From CANDYO01 sp049653745 (GTDB lineage: Bacteria; Pseudomonadota; Alphaproteobacteria; Rickettsiales; CANDYO01), in contig JBASGW010000082.1 in the NCBI GenBank assembly GCA_049653745.1, positions 1 to 9,315 of the forward strand: DNA of 9,315 nt, written 5' to 3'. How positions within the stretch are numbered: position 1 is the first letter of the stretch; each line of letters begins with the position of its first letter. The notes beneath the pieces were generated by a model that was not told where the DNA came from, made no database searches, and worked only from the letters and a program-made list of their open reading frames with translations. Positions 1 through 7,284 of the stretch are shown piece by piece. The position numbers and the translations under genes were made by a program.

Positions 1-231
1 TTTGAGGAGATGGCAGTTTGCGTGGAGGTTATAGGGATACCCATGTATTTGAGGAATTATAGGGCATGATTAGAAAATGGATGAAATATTCCGTAACCAT
101 TATAAATTTTGGCCATATTTTTAATGATAGACTTCTTTAAATATATTACATACTATTAATAATAGCATAATTTTAATACCATTAACTTCATTTAATGAGT
201 GGAGGGACATTGCCCTGATATAGGAGGCATT
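1..231. other. Gene-free left edge and AT-rich leader of the LRR gene
   Basis: No confident gene is seen here. Positions 1-69 are more G-rich (about 43% GC by hand count of the first 70 bases) than what follows. In frame 1 they read as 22 codons ending in TGA at 67-69, which could be the tail of a gene starting left of the window, but the peptide resembles nothing I recognise. The remaining ~160 bases are very AT-rich. They contain a 6-bp-arm inverted repeat at 153-165 (CTATTA, one base, TAATAG) and a -10-like CATAAT at 166-171 with no good -35 partner. A transcript starting near 178 would give the LRR gene a leader of about 55 nt. No tRNA or terminator is visible. Confidence 0.4.
222..227 (+). 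promoter_or_regulatory. Shine-Dalgarno sequence that fixes the LRR gene start
   Basis: AGGAGG lies four bases before ATG at 232. The longer reading with GTG at 199 has no comparable ribosome binding site in front of it, so ATG 232 is preferred and the protein loses 11 residues relative to the longest frame. Confidence 0.75.
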
Positions 232-1863
232 ATGAAAGATTCCATTACTATAATTGATCAAGAATTTATTGATTTGGTAGCAACTAATAAAACGAATGCC
301 AATATTAATTTTATGTATACTAGGAATTTAAATTCAGAAAATATAAAAAAATTGGCTATTGCCCTAAAGCTCAATAATAAAATAACTGGTATTTCTTTTT
401 TGAATTGTAAAATAAATCATCAAGATATAAAGGAAATTGCTGAGATTTTAAAAATTAATAACAACATAACCGGAATTTCTTTCAAAGGTTGCAAAATGGG
501 ATATGAAAGTGCGAAGGTAGTTGTTGAGGCTTTAAAGCTTAATAAATCTATAACAAGTGTCTCTTTTGCGGATAATAACATAGGTTATAAAGGAGCCCAA
601 ATTGTTATTGAAGCCTTAGAAAATAATAAATTAATCACCGAAATTTCACTTTCATCTAATGACATAGGTTTTAAAGGGGCTAAGCTGGTTGCTGAGTTTT
701 TAAAAAAGAATAAAACTATAACTAAAATTTCTATTGCACATAATCGTATAGGTGATGAAGGAGCAAGAGAAATGGCGGAGGCTATAAAGCTTAATGATAC
801 TCTGACATTCATTTCTCTTGAGGGTAATTGGATAAATGATAATGGAATAAAAGAAATTTGTGAAACTCTAAAATTAAATAGAGCAATAACCACTATAAAC
901 TTGAACGGAAACTATATAGGCGATGAAGGCACTGAAGCGATTGTTAAGGCTTTAGAAGAGAATAAGAATATAACAAATCTAAAGCTTACTGAAACTATGT
1001 ATTACGATGGAAATGATTCTTACTCTTTTATGATGTTTGATGAAAAAATAGCTGAATTCTCATTAAGAAATAGAGAATTTTTAGCCCAGGCTGTGCGTGA
1101 TTTTGAAAATAAAACGCCTTTAGATGTTGAGCAAAATAAAACTCTTATAGCACATTTAGATGCTGTAGATAATAATAGTAAAGATGTTTTTCCAAGAAGC
1201 ACGCGAGATGGTTTTGTTGAAAATTTAAAAAGAGTTTTTGGATGTAAATTAACAAATATAGCTACTTTTGAAGATAAATCAAAAGCCTTATCTGATTCTG
1301 CAAATCAGATTTCTGAATTTATTGGATCTCTAAGTGAGGTATCTAGATTTAATCAAGAGGTGAGGCCGGTAAAACAATATTTTCGTAACTTTATTGATAA
1401 AATAACTCCAGAAATGGATGTTGAATATAATCGTATGATTGAGCTTTCTGGATCTTTAAAAGATGCATTAAAATTTCCTAGTAATGCAAAATTTATAGCT
1501 GATGAATTAAATAGAGGAATGGAATTTGTTCAAATTACTGAGAACTTAGTAGCAATTAATAAAGACCCCAAAACCCTTGCTTATGCTTTAGCTAATCCTA
1601 AAAAATTAGGTTATTTAATGACTTTAGATAAGAACTCTTTAACTAGGGCAGTAACTATATTAAATGATCAAACTTTAGGTGATTTTGTAATGAATAACCC
1701 CGAACAAATTGCTCAATTAGTTAAAACTTCAGTAAATCCAGAAATTTTATCAAATGCGGTATCTGAGCTTAAGGGCTTAAAAAGAATGCATAACAACTCT
1801 GAAAATAATGTAAACAAGAGAGTTAAGCTAAATAATGAAAAAACAGTAACTTATCATCACTAA
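232..1863 (+). CDS. Leucine-rich-repeat protein (ribonuclease-inhibitor type), putative effector
   Basis: A 543-residue protein. Residues 48-243 are seven consecutive 28-residue LRRs of the ribonuclease-inhibitor type, with the pattern NxxITxISLxxNxIGxxGAxxxxEALK; partial repeats lie before (about 20-47) and after (244 to about 260). Such repeats form a curved solenoid that binds other proteins. No enzymatic motif is seen. The C-terminal half (about 265-543) is polar and apparently helical. Residues 443-513 form three loosely similar segments of 22-26 residues, and a basic patch KRVKL lies at 529-533. There is no signal peptide or membrane segment. It is a single gene with its own ribosome binding site, separated by 137 bases from gyrA. 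RI-type LRR proteins are common in Rickettsiales and other intracellular bacteria, where they are often suspected of acting on host proteins. A secreted-effector role is inference; a cytoplasmic scaffold is equally compatible with the sequence. The LRR call is firm, the function unknown. Confidence 0.85.
   Translation: MKDSITIIDQEFIDLVATNKTNANINFMYTRNLNSENIKKLAIALKLNNKITGISFLNCKINHQDIKEIAEILKINNNITGISFKGCKMGYESAKVVVEALKLNKSITSVSFADNNIGYKGAQIVIEALENNKLITEISLSSNDIGFKGAKLVAEFLKKNKTITKISIAHNRIGDEGAREMAEAIKLNDTLTFISLEGNWINDNGIKEICETLKLNRAITTINLNGNYIGDEGTEAIVKALEENKNITNLKLTETMYYDGNDSYSFMMFDEKIAEFSLRNREFLAQAVRDFENKTPLDVEQNKTLIAHLDAVDNNSKDVFPRSTRDGFVENLKRVFGCKLTNIATFEDKSKALSDSANQISEFIGSLSEVSRFNQEVRPVKQYFRNFIDKITPEMDVEYNRMIELSGSLKDALKFPSNAKFIADELNRGMEFVQITENLVAINKDPKTLAYALANPKKLGYLMTLDKNSLTRAVTILNDQTLGDFVMNNPEQIAQLVKTSVNPEILSNAVSELKGLKRMHNNSENNVNKRVKLNNEKTVTYHH
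373..960 (+). repeat. Seven diverged 84-bp LRR-encoding repeats
   Basis: Seven in-frame 84-bp units (28 codons each) encode residues 48-243 of the LRR protein. They are conserved in the Leu/Ile/Asn scaffold positions but clearly diverged in nucleotide sequence, so the expansion is old. This contrasts with the near-identical array at 8474-9034. Confidence 0.85.
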
Positions 1864-1913
1864 ACTTGGCTTATTTAAGGATGTTTTTCTTTTGTATATA
1901 TGAGTAAGGTTCT

Positions 1914-1971
1914 GCTTATAAAGCTCTTGCTTTAAGCATAAGCTTGAGCTATCCTTTAAGTCTCTTTTTTT
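1914..1971 (+). terminator. Candidate terminator or structured leader between the LRR gene and gyrA
   Basis: Two mutually exclusive hairpins can be drawn. The first pairs GCTTAT (1914-1919) with ATAAGC (1938-1943) around an inner AAAGC/GCTTT stem (1920-1924 with 1929-1933). The second pairs AGCTC (1922-1926) with GAGCT (1946-1950), continued by GCTT (1929-1932) with AAGC (1940-1943). A run of seven T follows at 1965-1971. The T run is about 15-20 bases beyond either stem, so this is not a textbook intrinsic terminator. The region could instead be the gyrA leader: a -35-like TTGTAT (1892-1897) and a -10-like TATAAA (1917-1922) lie in it with a long 19-base spacer, and TAAAAT lies at 1975-1980. 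Confidence 0.3.
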
Positions 1972-1991
1972 AGCTAAAATAAAATTAATTT

Positions 1992-2003
1992 GAGGTCACT
2001 TTG
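1992..2003 (+). promoter_or_regulatory. gyrA ribosome binding site and TTG start
   Basis: GAGGT (1992-1996) lies four bases before the TTG at 2001. The conserved GyrA N-terminal block (SYLDYAMS) starts at residue 24 from this TTG. The first in-frame ATG would begin at residue 21, cutting off nearly all of the usual N-terminal arm, so TTG is the best start. Confidence 0.65.
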
Positions 2004-4799
2004 GAAGCGTCAAAAAACTTAGAACATCAAGAAATAGTTCCTATCAGCATTGAAGATGAAATGAAGCGTTCATACTTAGATTACGCAATGAGCGTGATTG
2101 TAAGTAGAGCAATTCCTGATGTTTGTGATGGTTTGAAGCCAGTGCATCGCAGAATTCTTTATGCTATGAATGAATCTGGCTGTTATTATAACAAGCCTTA
2201 TAGAAAATCTGCAAGAATAGTTGGTGAAGTGATGGGTAAATACCATCCACACGGAGATTCAGCAATATATGATTCATTGGTGAGGATGGCGCAAGAATTC
2301 TCGTTAAGAGAGCCTCTAATTGATGGTCAAGGTAACTTTGGTTCAGTTGACGGAGATTCAGCGGCGGCAATGCGTTATACTGAATCAAGAATGGCTAAAT
2401 TAGCTCATTTTATTTTAGATGACATTGATAAAAACACAGTTGCTTTTAAAGAAAACTATGATGGTTCTGAAAGTGAGCCAGTGGTTTTGCCTGCAAAATT
2501 CCCTAATCTTTTAGTGAATGGTGCTGGAGGAATTGCTGTGGGTATGGCAACTAATATTCCTACTCATAATTTAGGAGAAGTGTTGGATGCTTGTTGCGCT
2601 TATATCGATAATAACGACATAGACATTAATTCCATTTTAGAAATTGTACAAGGGCCAGATTTTCCAACAGGTGGATCAATCTTGGGTAGAGCAGGAATTC
2701 GTTCTGCATTCTTAACCGGTAGAGGTTCTGTTATCATTCGTGGTAAAGTGCATTTTGAAGATTTAAAAGATAAAAAACAAGCTATTATTATTGATGAACT
2801 TCCTTATCAAGTTAATAAAGCAAAATTAGTTGAAAGAATTGCTGAATTAGTTAAAGAGAAAAAAATAGAAGGAATTACTGATTTAAGAGATGAATCAGAT
2901 AAACAAGGTATTAGAGTTGTTATTGAATTAAGGCGTGATGCTTATGCGGATGTAATATTAAATCAACTTTATAGCTATACTCCTCTACAAACATCTTTTG
3001 GCGTTAATATGTTGGCTTTAGACCGAGGTCAGCCAAAATTAATGAACTTGCTTGATGTGATTAGAGCATTTGTTAGGTTCCGTGAAGAAGTTGTAACTAA
3101 TAGAACTATTTTCTTACTCAATAAAGCTAAAGATAAAGCCCATCTTTTAATAGGTTTATCTATTGCAGTAAAAAATATTGATGAAGTTATAGTATTGATT
3201 AAATCTTCTGCTGATCCAGAAACAGCTAAGCAAAGATTATTAGAGCGCAATTGGCCTGCCAATGAAGTGGCGGCATTAATTGAATTAGTTGGTGATAGTC
3301 GTAATAGTGTTACTGATAATTATTGTTATTTTACTGAAGCGCAAGCAAAAGCAATTCTAGAAATGCGTCTGCAACGCCTAACAGGATTGGAATATGGCAA
3401 AATAACTGCAGAGCTTGCAGAACTTTCTGCAGAAATTAGTAACTATGTGGATATATTAAGTTCAAGAGAAAGATTGCTTAAAATTATCAAAGATGAATTT
3501 ATGGCAATTAAGCAAGAATTTGCTAATCCTAGAAGAACCTCTATCGAAGAAAGTGAATTTGAACAAGATATTGAAGATTTAATTCCTAGAGAAGATATGG
3601 TGGTTACGGTTACTACTGGCGGCTTTATTAAGCGCACTCCTTTATCTACATATAGATCGCAAAGAAGGGGTGGTAAGGGTAAAACCGGAATAACTGTTAG
3701 AGATGAAGATGTTATTGTTAAAATATTTAAAGCTAACACTCACGATAACGTGTTGTTCTTCTCCACTATAGGTAAGGTTTATAAACTGAAAGTATATAAA
3801 TTGCCTCTATCTAATGCGCAGTCTAAGGGACGCTCGCTAATGAATATTTTCCCAATGTTAGAGAGTGAGAAAATTAATGAAGTGATGATCTTGCCAGGCA
3901 ATGAAGAAGATTGGAATGACTTAAACATTATGTTTGCTACAGATAAAGGTGGCATTCGTCGTAATAGTTTAGCCGATTTTAAATCAGTTCAATCTAATGG
4001 TAAAATTGCAATGAAATTGCAAGATGACGATAAGCTTATTGGGATTAAATTATGTCGACCAGAAGATCATGTGTTCTTAGCAACTTGGTCTGGGAGATGC
4101 GTTCGTTTTCCAGTGGAAGCGGTGAGAGTATTTAAAAGCCGAGATTCAGATGGTGTGCGCGGAATAAGATTAGCAAAAGATGATAGTTTATTATCTATGT
4201 CTATCTTAAGTGGAGCAAGTTTCTCTATTGAAGAGCGAGATAATTTTTTGAAACTGCCAGTAGAAACAAGAATAGCTTTAAATAAAGCTATTGATAGTGA
4301 AGAAAGTAGAGTAATTCTTGCTGATTGTGAGTCTATAGGTTTATCTGAAGATAAAATATTTGAATTAGCTAAGGACGAAGAATTTATTCTTACCATCACA
4401 GAAAATGGTTTTGGTAAACGCAGTTCAGCATATGAATATAAAGTTACAGACCGTGGAGGAAGTGGGGTGGTTAATATTATCACTTCTGAACGTAATGGTA
4501 AAGTTGTTGCTAGTATGCCAATAATGCATAACGAAGATTTATTAATGATAACCAATAAAGGCATGGTGATTCGTTGCCCTGTGGATGACATTAGAATTTC
4601 TGGAAGAGCAACTCAAGGAGTTGTGGTGTTTAGAACTGCAAAAGATGAATTTGTGGTTTCTGTAGAAAAAATTGAAGCCGATGAGGAATCAGTTAAAGAT
4701 GAGACTGAAATTGAATCAGAAGCAGGGATAGAATTAGGAGCAGGGCCGTCAGTTGAATCTGTAGCTGAAGTTAATAATTTAGATGTAACTAAGGAGTAA
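2001..4799 (+). CDS. gyrA: DNA gyrase subunit A
   Basis: The DNA-cleaving subunit of the GyrA2GyrB2 type II topoisomerase, which introduces negative supercoils using ATP hydrolysed by GyrB. The protein has 932 residues. Visible landmarks: SYLDYAMSVIVSRAIPDV near the N-terminus, HPHGDSAIYDS at 82-92, and the catalytic tyrosine Y126 in MRYTE. The GyrA box QRRGGKG at 554-560 marks it as gyrase rather than topoisomerase IV ParC. The positions equivalent to E. coli Ser83 and Asp87 are S87 and D91, the quinolone-sensitive residues. The C-terminal domain carries an extra charged helical segment of about 45-60 residues before GFGKRSSAYEYKVTDRGG, as is common in alphaproteobacteria, and ends in a strongly acidic tail. 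It is the first gene of a five-gene run; the stop is four bases from the next start, whose ribosome binding site lies within the last gyrA codons. No frameshift is seen. Confidence 0.98.
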   Translation: MEASKNLEHQEIVPISIEDEMKRSYLDYAMSVIVSRAIPDVCDGLKPVHRRILYAMNESGCYYNKPYRKSARIVGEVMGKYHPHGDSAIYDSLVRMAQEFSLREPLIDGQGNFGSVDGDSAAAMRYTESRMAKLAHFILDDIDKNTVAFKENYDGSESEPVVLPAKFPNLLVNGAGGIAVGMATNIPTHNLGEVLDACCAYIDNNDIDINSILEIVQGPDFPTGGSILGRAGIRSAFLTGRGSVIIRGKVHFEDLKDKKQAIIIDELPYQVNKAKLVERIAELVKEKKIEGITDLRDESDKQGIRVVIELRRDAYADVILNQLYSYTPLQTSFGVNMLALDRGQPKLMNLLDVIRAFVRFREEVVTNRTIFLLNKAKDKAHLLIGLSIAVKNIDEVIVLIKSSADPETAKQRLLERNWPANEVAALIELVGDSRNSVTDNYCYFTEAQAKAILEMRLQRLTGLEYGKITAELAELSAEISNYVDILSSRERLLKIIKDEFMAIKQEFANPRRTSIEESEFEQDIEDLIPREDMVVTVTTGGFIKRTPLSTYRSQRRGGKGKTGITVRDEDVIVKIFKANTHDNVLFFSTIGKVYKLKVYKLPLSNAQSKGRSLMNIFPMLESEKINEVMILPGNEEDWNDLNIMFATDKGGIRRNSLADFKSVQSNGKIAMKLQDDDKLIGIKLCRPEDHVFLATWSGRCVRFPVEAVRVFKSRDSDGVRGIRLAKDDSLLSMSILSGASFSIEERDNFLKLPVETRIALNKAIDSEESRVILADCESIGLSEDKIFELAKDEEFILTITENGFGKRSSAYEYKVTDRGGSGVVNIITSERNGKVVASMPIMHNEDLLMITNKGMVIRCPVDDIRISGRATQGVVVFRTAKDEFVVSVEKIEADEESVKDETEIESEAGIELGAGPSVESVAEVNNLDVTKE
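4791..4796 (+). promoter_or_regulatory. Shine-Dalgarno sequence of the HAD gene inside the gyrA 3' end
   Basis: AAGGAG occupies the last two sense codons of gyrA, directly before its TAA, and lies seven bases before ATG at 4804. This supports coupled translation of the two genes. Confidence 0.75.
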
Positions 4800-4803
4800 T
4801 TTT

Positions 4804-5673
4804 ATGCTTGATAACAATAAAATACTTTCAATAGAAGATATAATTGAGAAGTATGATGCTATTATTTCAGATATTTGGGGGGTGATTCATGATGGTTATG
4901 CACCTTATGAAAAATCAATTAATATTTTGAATAAAATGCTTATCAAGGGAAAGAAAATAATTTTACTATCTAATACCCCTAGGCCCGGTGATTTATCTAA
5001 AAAAACAATGATGGATTGGGGAATAAATATGAATGATATTCCAATTTATACTTCAGGTGATGCCGTAAGGGAGCAGTTGGTTAGTTGGAATGATGATGTT
5101 TTTAGTAAATTGGGTAGAAAATTTTATCATTTAGGTGAAAATAGAAATCAGGATTTATTATCTAATCTTGAAGTAGAGCGTGTGGACGAGTTATCAGAAG
5201 CTAATTTTATCTTGATTAGCGCTTTTATAGATGATGATGAAAATATTGATTGTTTTGATTATATTTTAGAAGAAGCTGCTAAATATAATCTTCCTGCTAT
5301 TTGTGCTAACCCAGATTTAGTTGCCAATCATGGATTGCAGCTAAGATATTGTGCTGGAGCTTTTTCAGAAAGATACCAAAAGCTAGGTGGCGTGGTTTAT
5401 TATTATGGCAAGCCTGATACTAGGATTTATAATAATGTAATCAATAAATTTAAAGATTATAATATCATGGATAAGAATAAAATATTGATGATAGGTGACA
5501 CTCTTGAAACCGATATTTTAGGTGCCAATAAAGTAGGAATTGACAGTGTTTTAGTGACTTCTGGTAATGGAAAAAAAATATACGACAAAATAAAAATTGG
5601 AAACCCAGATATTTATGAAGGATTTGAAGCAAGGCCAACTTGGCTTAGCTATGGAATGAGAGAATCTAGATAA
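4804..5673 (+). CDS. HAD-superfamily class IIA hydrolase (TIGR01459-like)
   Basis: A 289-residue cytoplasmic protein of the haloacid dehalogenase superfamily, class IIA (the NagD/4-nitrophenylphosphatase type). Motif I is SDIWGVIHDG with the nucleophile D23. The position usually filled by the second, acid/base Asp of DxD is Trp25, as I recall for the alphaproteobacterial TIGR01459 group. Motif II is LLSNTPRP with S56, the motif III lysine is K203 in GKPDTRIYN, and motif IV is GDTLETD at 231-237. Between them lies the C2-type cap expected for class IIA. Family members are probably phosphatases of small metabolites, but the substrate is not known and cannot be read from the sequence. The start is supported by AAGGAG at 4791. 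Its stop overlaps the coaD start by one base (TAATG), which implies coupled expression. Confidence 0.88.
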   Translation: MLDNNKILSIEDIIEKYDAIISDIWGVIHDGYAPYEKSINILNKMLIKGKKIILLSNTPRPGDLSKKTMMDWGINMNDIPIYTSGDAVREQLVSWNDDVFSKLGRKFYHLGENRNQDLLSNLEVERVDELSEANFILISAFIDDDENIDCFDYILEEAAKYNLPAICANPDLVANHGLQLRYCAGAFSERYQKLGGVVYYYGKPDTRIYNNVINKFKDYNIMDKNKILMIGDTLETDILGANKVGIDSVLVTSGNGKKIYDKIKIGNPDIYEGFEARPTWLSYGMRESR

Positions 5674-6170
5674 TGAAGATAGGAATTTATCCTGGAACAT
5701 TTGATCCTATAACCTTAGGGCATATGGACATTATCAAGAAAGGAATCAATTTAGTTGATAAATTATATGTGGCTATTGCTAAAGATAGCCGTAAGTCCAC
5801 CTTATTTACTCTAGAGGAAAGGTTGGATATAATTAATCTTGAATTAAAAAATAATAATATTCCCGTTGATAAAGTTGAAGTTGAAGTGTTTTCTGGCTTT
5901 GTGGTTGATTATGCTAAAAGTAAATCTGCTAATGTAATTATTAGAGGATTAAGAGCGCTTTCTGATTTTGAATATGAATTTCAGATGGCTTGTATAAACT
6001 CACTATTGGAGAATCAAGTTCAAACTATTTTCTTACCAGCGGCAAAAGAGTTGCAATTAGTGGCATCTAAATTTGTTAGAGAAATAGCTAAACTAGATGG
6101 AGACACTAGTTATTTTGTTTCTGATTTGGTGAATAAAAAGTTAAAAGAAAAATATAAAAATAATGTCTAA
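5673..6170 (+). CDS. coaD: Phosphopantetheine adenylyltransferase
   Basis: Transfers AMP from ATP to 4'-phosphopantetheine to make dephospho-CoA, the penultimate step of coenzyme A synthesis in the cytoplasm. The 165-residue length is normal for the family. The nucleotidyltransferase signature PGTFDPITLGH is at 7-17, with T9 and H17 as the (T/H)xGH-type catalytic motif. The substrate-binding block IIRGLRALSDFEYEFQMA is at 89-106 with R91. The C-terminal ATP-binding motif, ISSS in E. coli, reads VASK at 130-133, close to the IASR-type variant I recall from alphaproteobacteria. The ATG overlaps the HAD stop by one base and there is no strong ribosome binding site, so reinitiation after the upstream gene is likely. 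Several Rickettsia have a strongly reduced CoA pathway, so the presence of coaD is informative about this organism. Confidence 0.96.
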   Translation: MKIGIYPGTFDPITLGHMDIIKKGINLVDKLYVAIAKDSRKSTLFTLEERLDIINLELKNNNIPVDKVEVEVFSGFVVDYAKSKSANVIIRGLRALSDFEYEFQMACINSLLENQVQTIFLPAAKELQLVASKFVREIAKLDGDTSYFVSDLVNKKLKEKYKNNV

Positions 6171-7284
6171 TGATCCAATAAAATTAGCACAAGAGCTTAT
6201 TAAATTCCCTTCAGTAACCCCAATTGATGCAGGAATTATAGATTTTCTGATTAATCACCTTTCGCCTTTTAATTTTTCCTGTAAAAAACTTATTTTTGAA
6301 GATGTAACCAACTTATATGCTTGTTTTGGTGTTCATGAACCAAATTTATGCTTTGCTGGACATACGGATGTGGTTCCTCCTGGAAGTAATTGGTCTATGG
6401 ATCCATTTGCTGCTCAAATTATTGATGGTAAACTTTATGGGAGAGGTGCTTGTGATATGAAAGGGGCTGTGGCAGCTTTTATCAGTGCAAGTATAGAGTT
6501 TATTCAAAACAACAATTTTAAGGGTTCAATTAGCTTTCTTATTAGTGGGAATGAAGAGGGCGTTGCTGATAATGGAACTCCTAAAGTTTTAGAATATTTA
6601 AAAGCCAATAATCAAAATATAAGTCATTGCATTGTGGGTGAGCCAACTTGCCCAGAAGTTTTGGGTGATATGATAAAATATGGGCGTCGTGGATCTGTAA
6701 CTTTTAACTTAACCATTAATGGAAAACAAGGCCATGTTGCTTATCCTAAGTTAGCAGATAATCCTATCGATATTTTATTGAAGATATTGAGTGAATTAAA
6801 AGAGCTAAAGTTAGATAGTGGCAATGAAGACTTTGATCCTTCAAATTTAGAAATTACTGATATAACAGTTGGAAATTCAACAAGTAATGTTATACCTGCT
6901 AAAGCTATGGCTGTCTTTAATATAAGATTTAATAATTTGCATGATGCAGATTCTTTAGAAAAAATAATTGAAGCTATTTGTGCTAAATATAGTAAAAATT
7001 TTAGTTTAAAATTTGAAGCTGGTGCAGAGGCTTTTGTTAGTTCTAAAAATTCTCTATTGGTAAGTCATTTACAAAAAGCAATAAATACAGTTACTGGCTT
7101 AAATCCTGTACTTTCCACGACAGGAGGAACTTCTGATGCAAGATTTATTAAAGATGTATCCCAAGTTGTAGAATTTGGACTTATTAATAAAACAGCCCAC
7201 CATGTTGATGAACATGTAACTTGCCAAGATATTATAAGGCTTAAAGCTATATATCTAGAGTTTTTGCAAAATTATTTTAAATGA
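6163..7284 (+). CDS. dapE: Succinyl-diaminopimelate desuccinylase
   Basis: A di-zinc M20-family hydrolase that converts N-succinyl-LL-2,6-diaminopimelate to LL-diaminopimelate and succinate, feeding peptidoglycan cross-link and lysine synthesis. The 373 residues match the family in length and align with E. coli DapE from end to end by eye. Zinc ligands and catalytic residues are present: H67 in AGHTDVVPPG, D98 in GRGACDMKG, E131/E132 in SGNEEG, E160 in VGEP and H346 in TAHHVDEH. The dimerisation-domain block GRRGSVTFNLTINGKQGHVAYP and the TTGGTSDARF motif are those of DapE rather than ArgE. The start overlaps the coaD end by eight bases with only a weak A/G-rich tract ahead, consistent with translational coupling. 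Keeping this step suggests the organism still makes diaminopimelate for a cell wall. Confidence 0.97.
   Translation: MSNDPIKLAQELIKFPSVTPIDAGIIDFLINHLSPFNFSCKKLIFEDVTNLYACFGVHEPNLCFAGHTDVVPPGSNWSMDPFAAQIIDGKLYGRGACDMKGAVAAFISASIEFIQNNNFKGSISFLISGNEEGVADNGTPKVLEYLKANNQNISHCIVGEPTCPEVLGDMIKYGRRGSVTFNLTINGKQGHVAYPKLADNPIDILLKILSELKELKLDSGNEDFDPSNLEITDITVGNSTSNVIPAKAMAVFNIRFNNLHDADSLEKIIEAICAKYSKNFSLKFEAGAEAFVSSKNSLLVSHLQKAINTVTGLNPVLSTTGGTSDARFIKDVSQVVEFGLINKTAHHVDEHVTCQDIIRLKAIYLEFLQNYFK

Noticed and set aside
173..195. CtrA-type TTAA-N7-TTAA site in the LRR leader
   Set aside because: The TTAA motifs are spaced five and six bases apart, not seven, and such motifs are frequent by chance in AT-rich sequence.
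199..231. GTG at 199 as start of the LRR protein
   Set aside because: No ribosome binding site precedes it, while AGGAGG stands just before ATG 232; the 11 extra residues look non-coding and contain the Shine-Dalgarno sequence itself.
4067..4591. A 174-codon open frame on the minus strand within gyrA, and shorter minus-strand frames at 585-893, 1020-1202, 2164-2388, 3029-3262 and 3443-3739
   Set aside because: All lie fully antisense to well-supported genes, have Ser/Leu-rich low-information translations and no family resemblance; they are shadows of the coding frames.
2001..4799. ParC (topoisomerase IV subunit A) instead of GyrA
   Set aside because: The GyrA box QRRGGKG is intact at residues 554-560 and the length and C-terminal domain fit gyrase.
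5673..6170. Degenerate CoaD because the ISSS motif reads VASK
   Set aside because: All other catalytic and binding motifs are intact and ASR/ASK-like variants are, as far as I recall, usual in alphaproteobacterial CoaD.
6163..7284. ArgE or another M20 peptidase
   Set aside because: The NGRRGS-like GRRGSVTFNLTINGKQGHVAYP block and TTGGTSDARF motif, with full-length similarity to E. coli DapE, fit DapE specifically.
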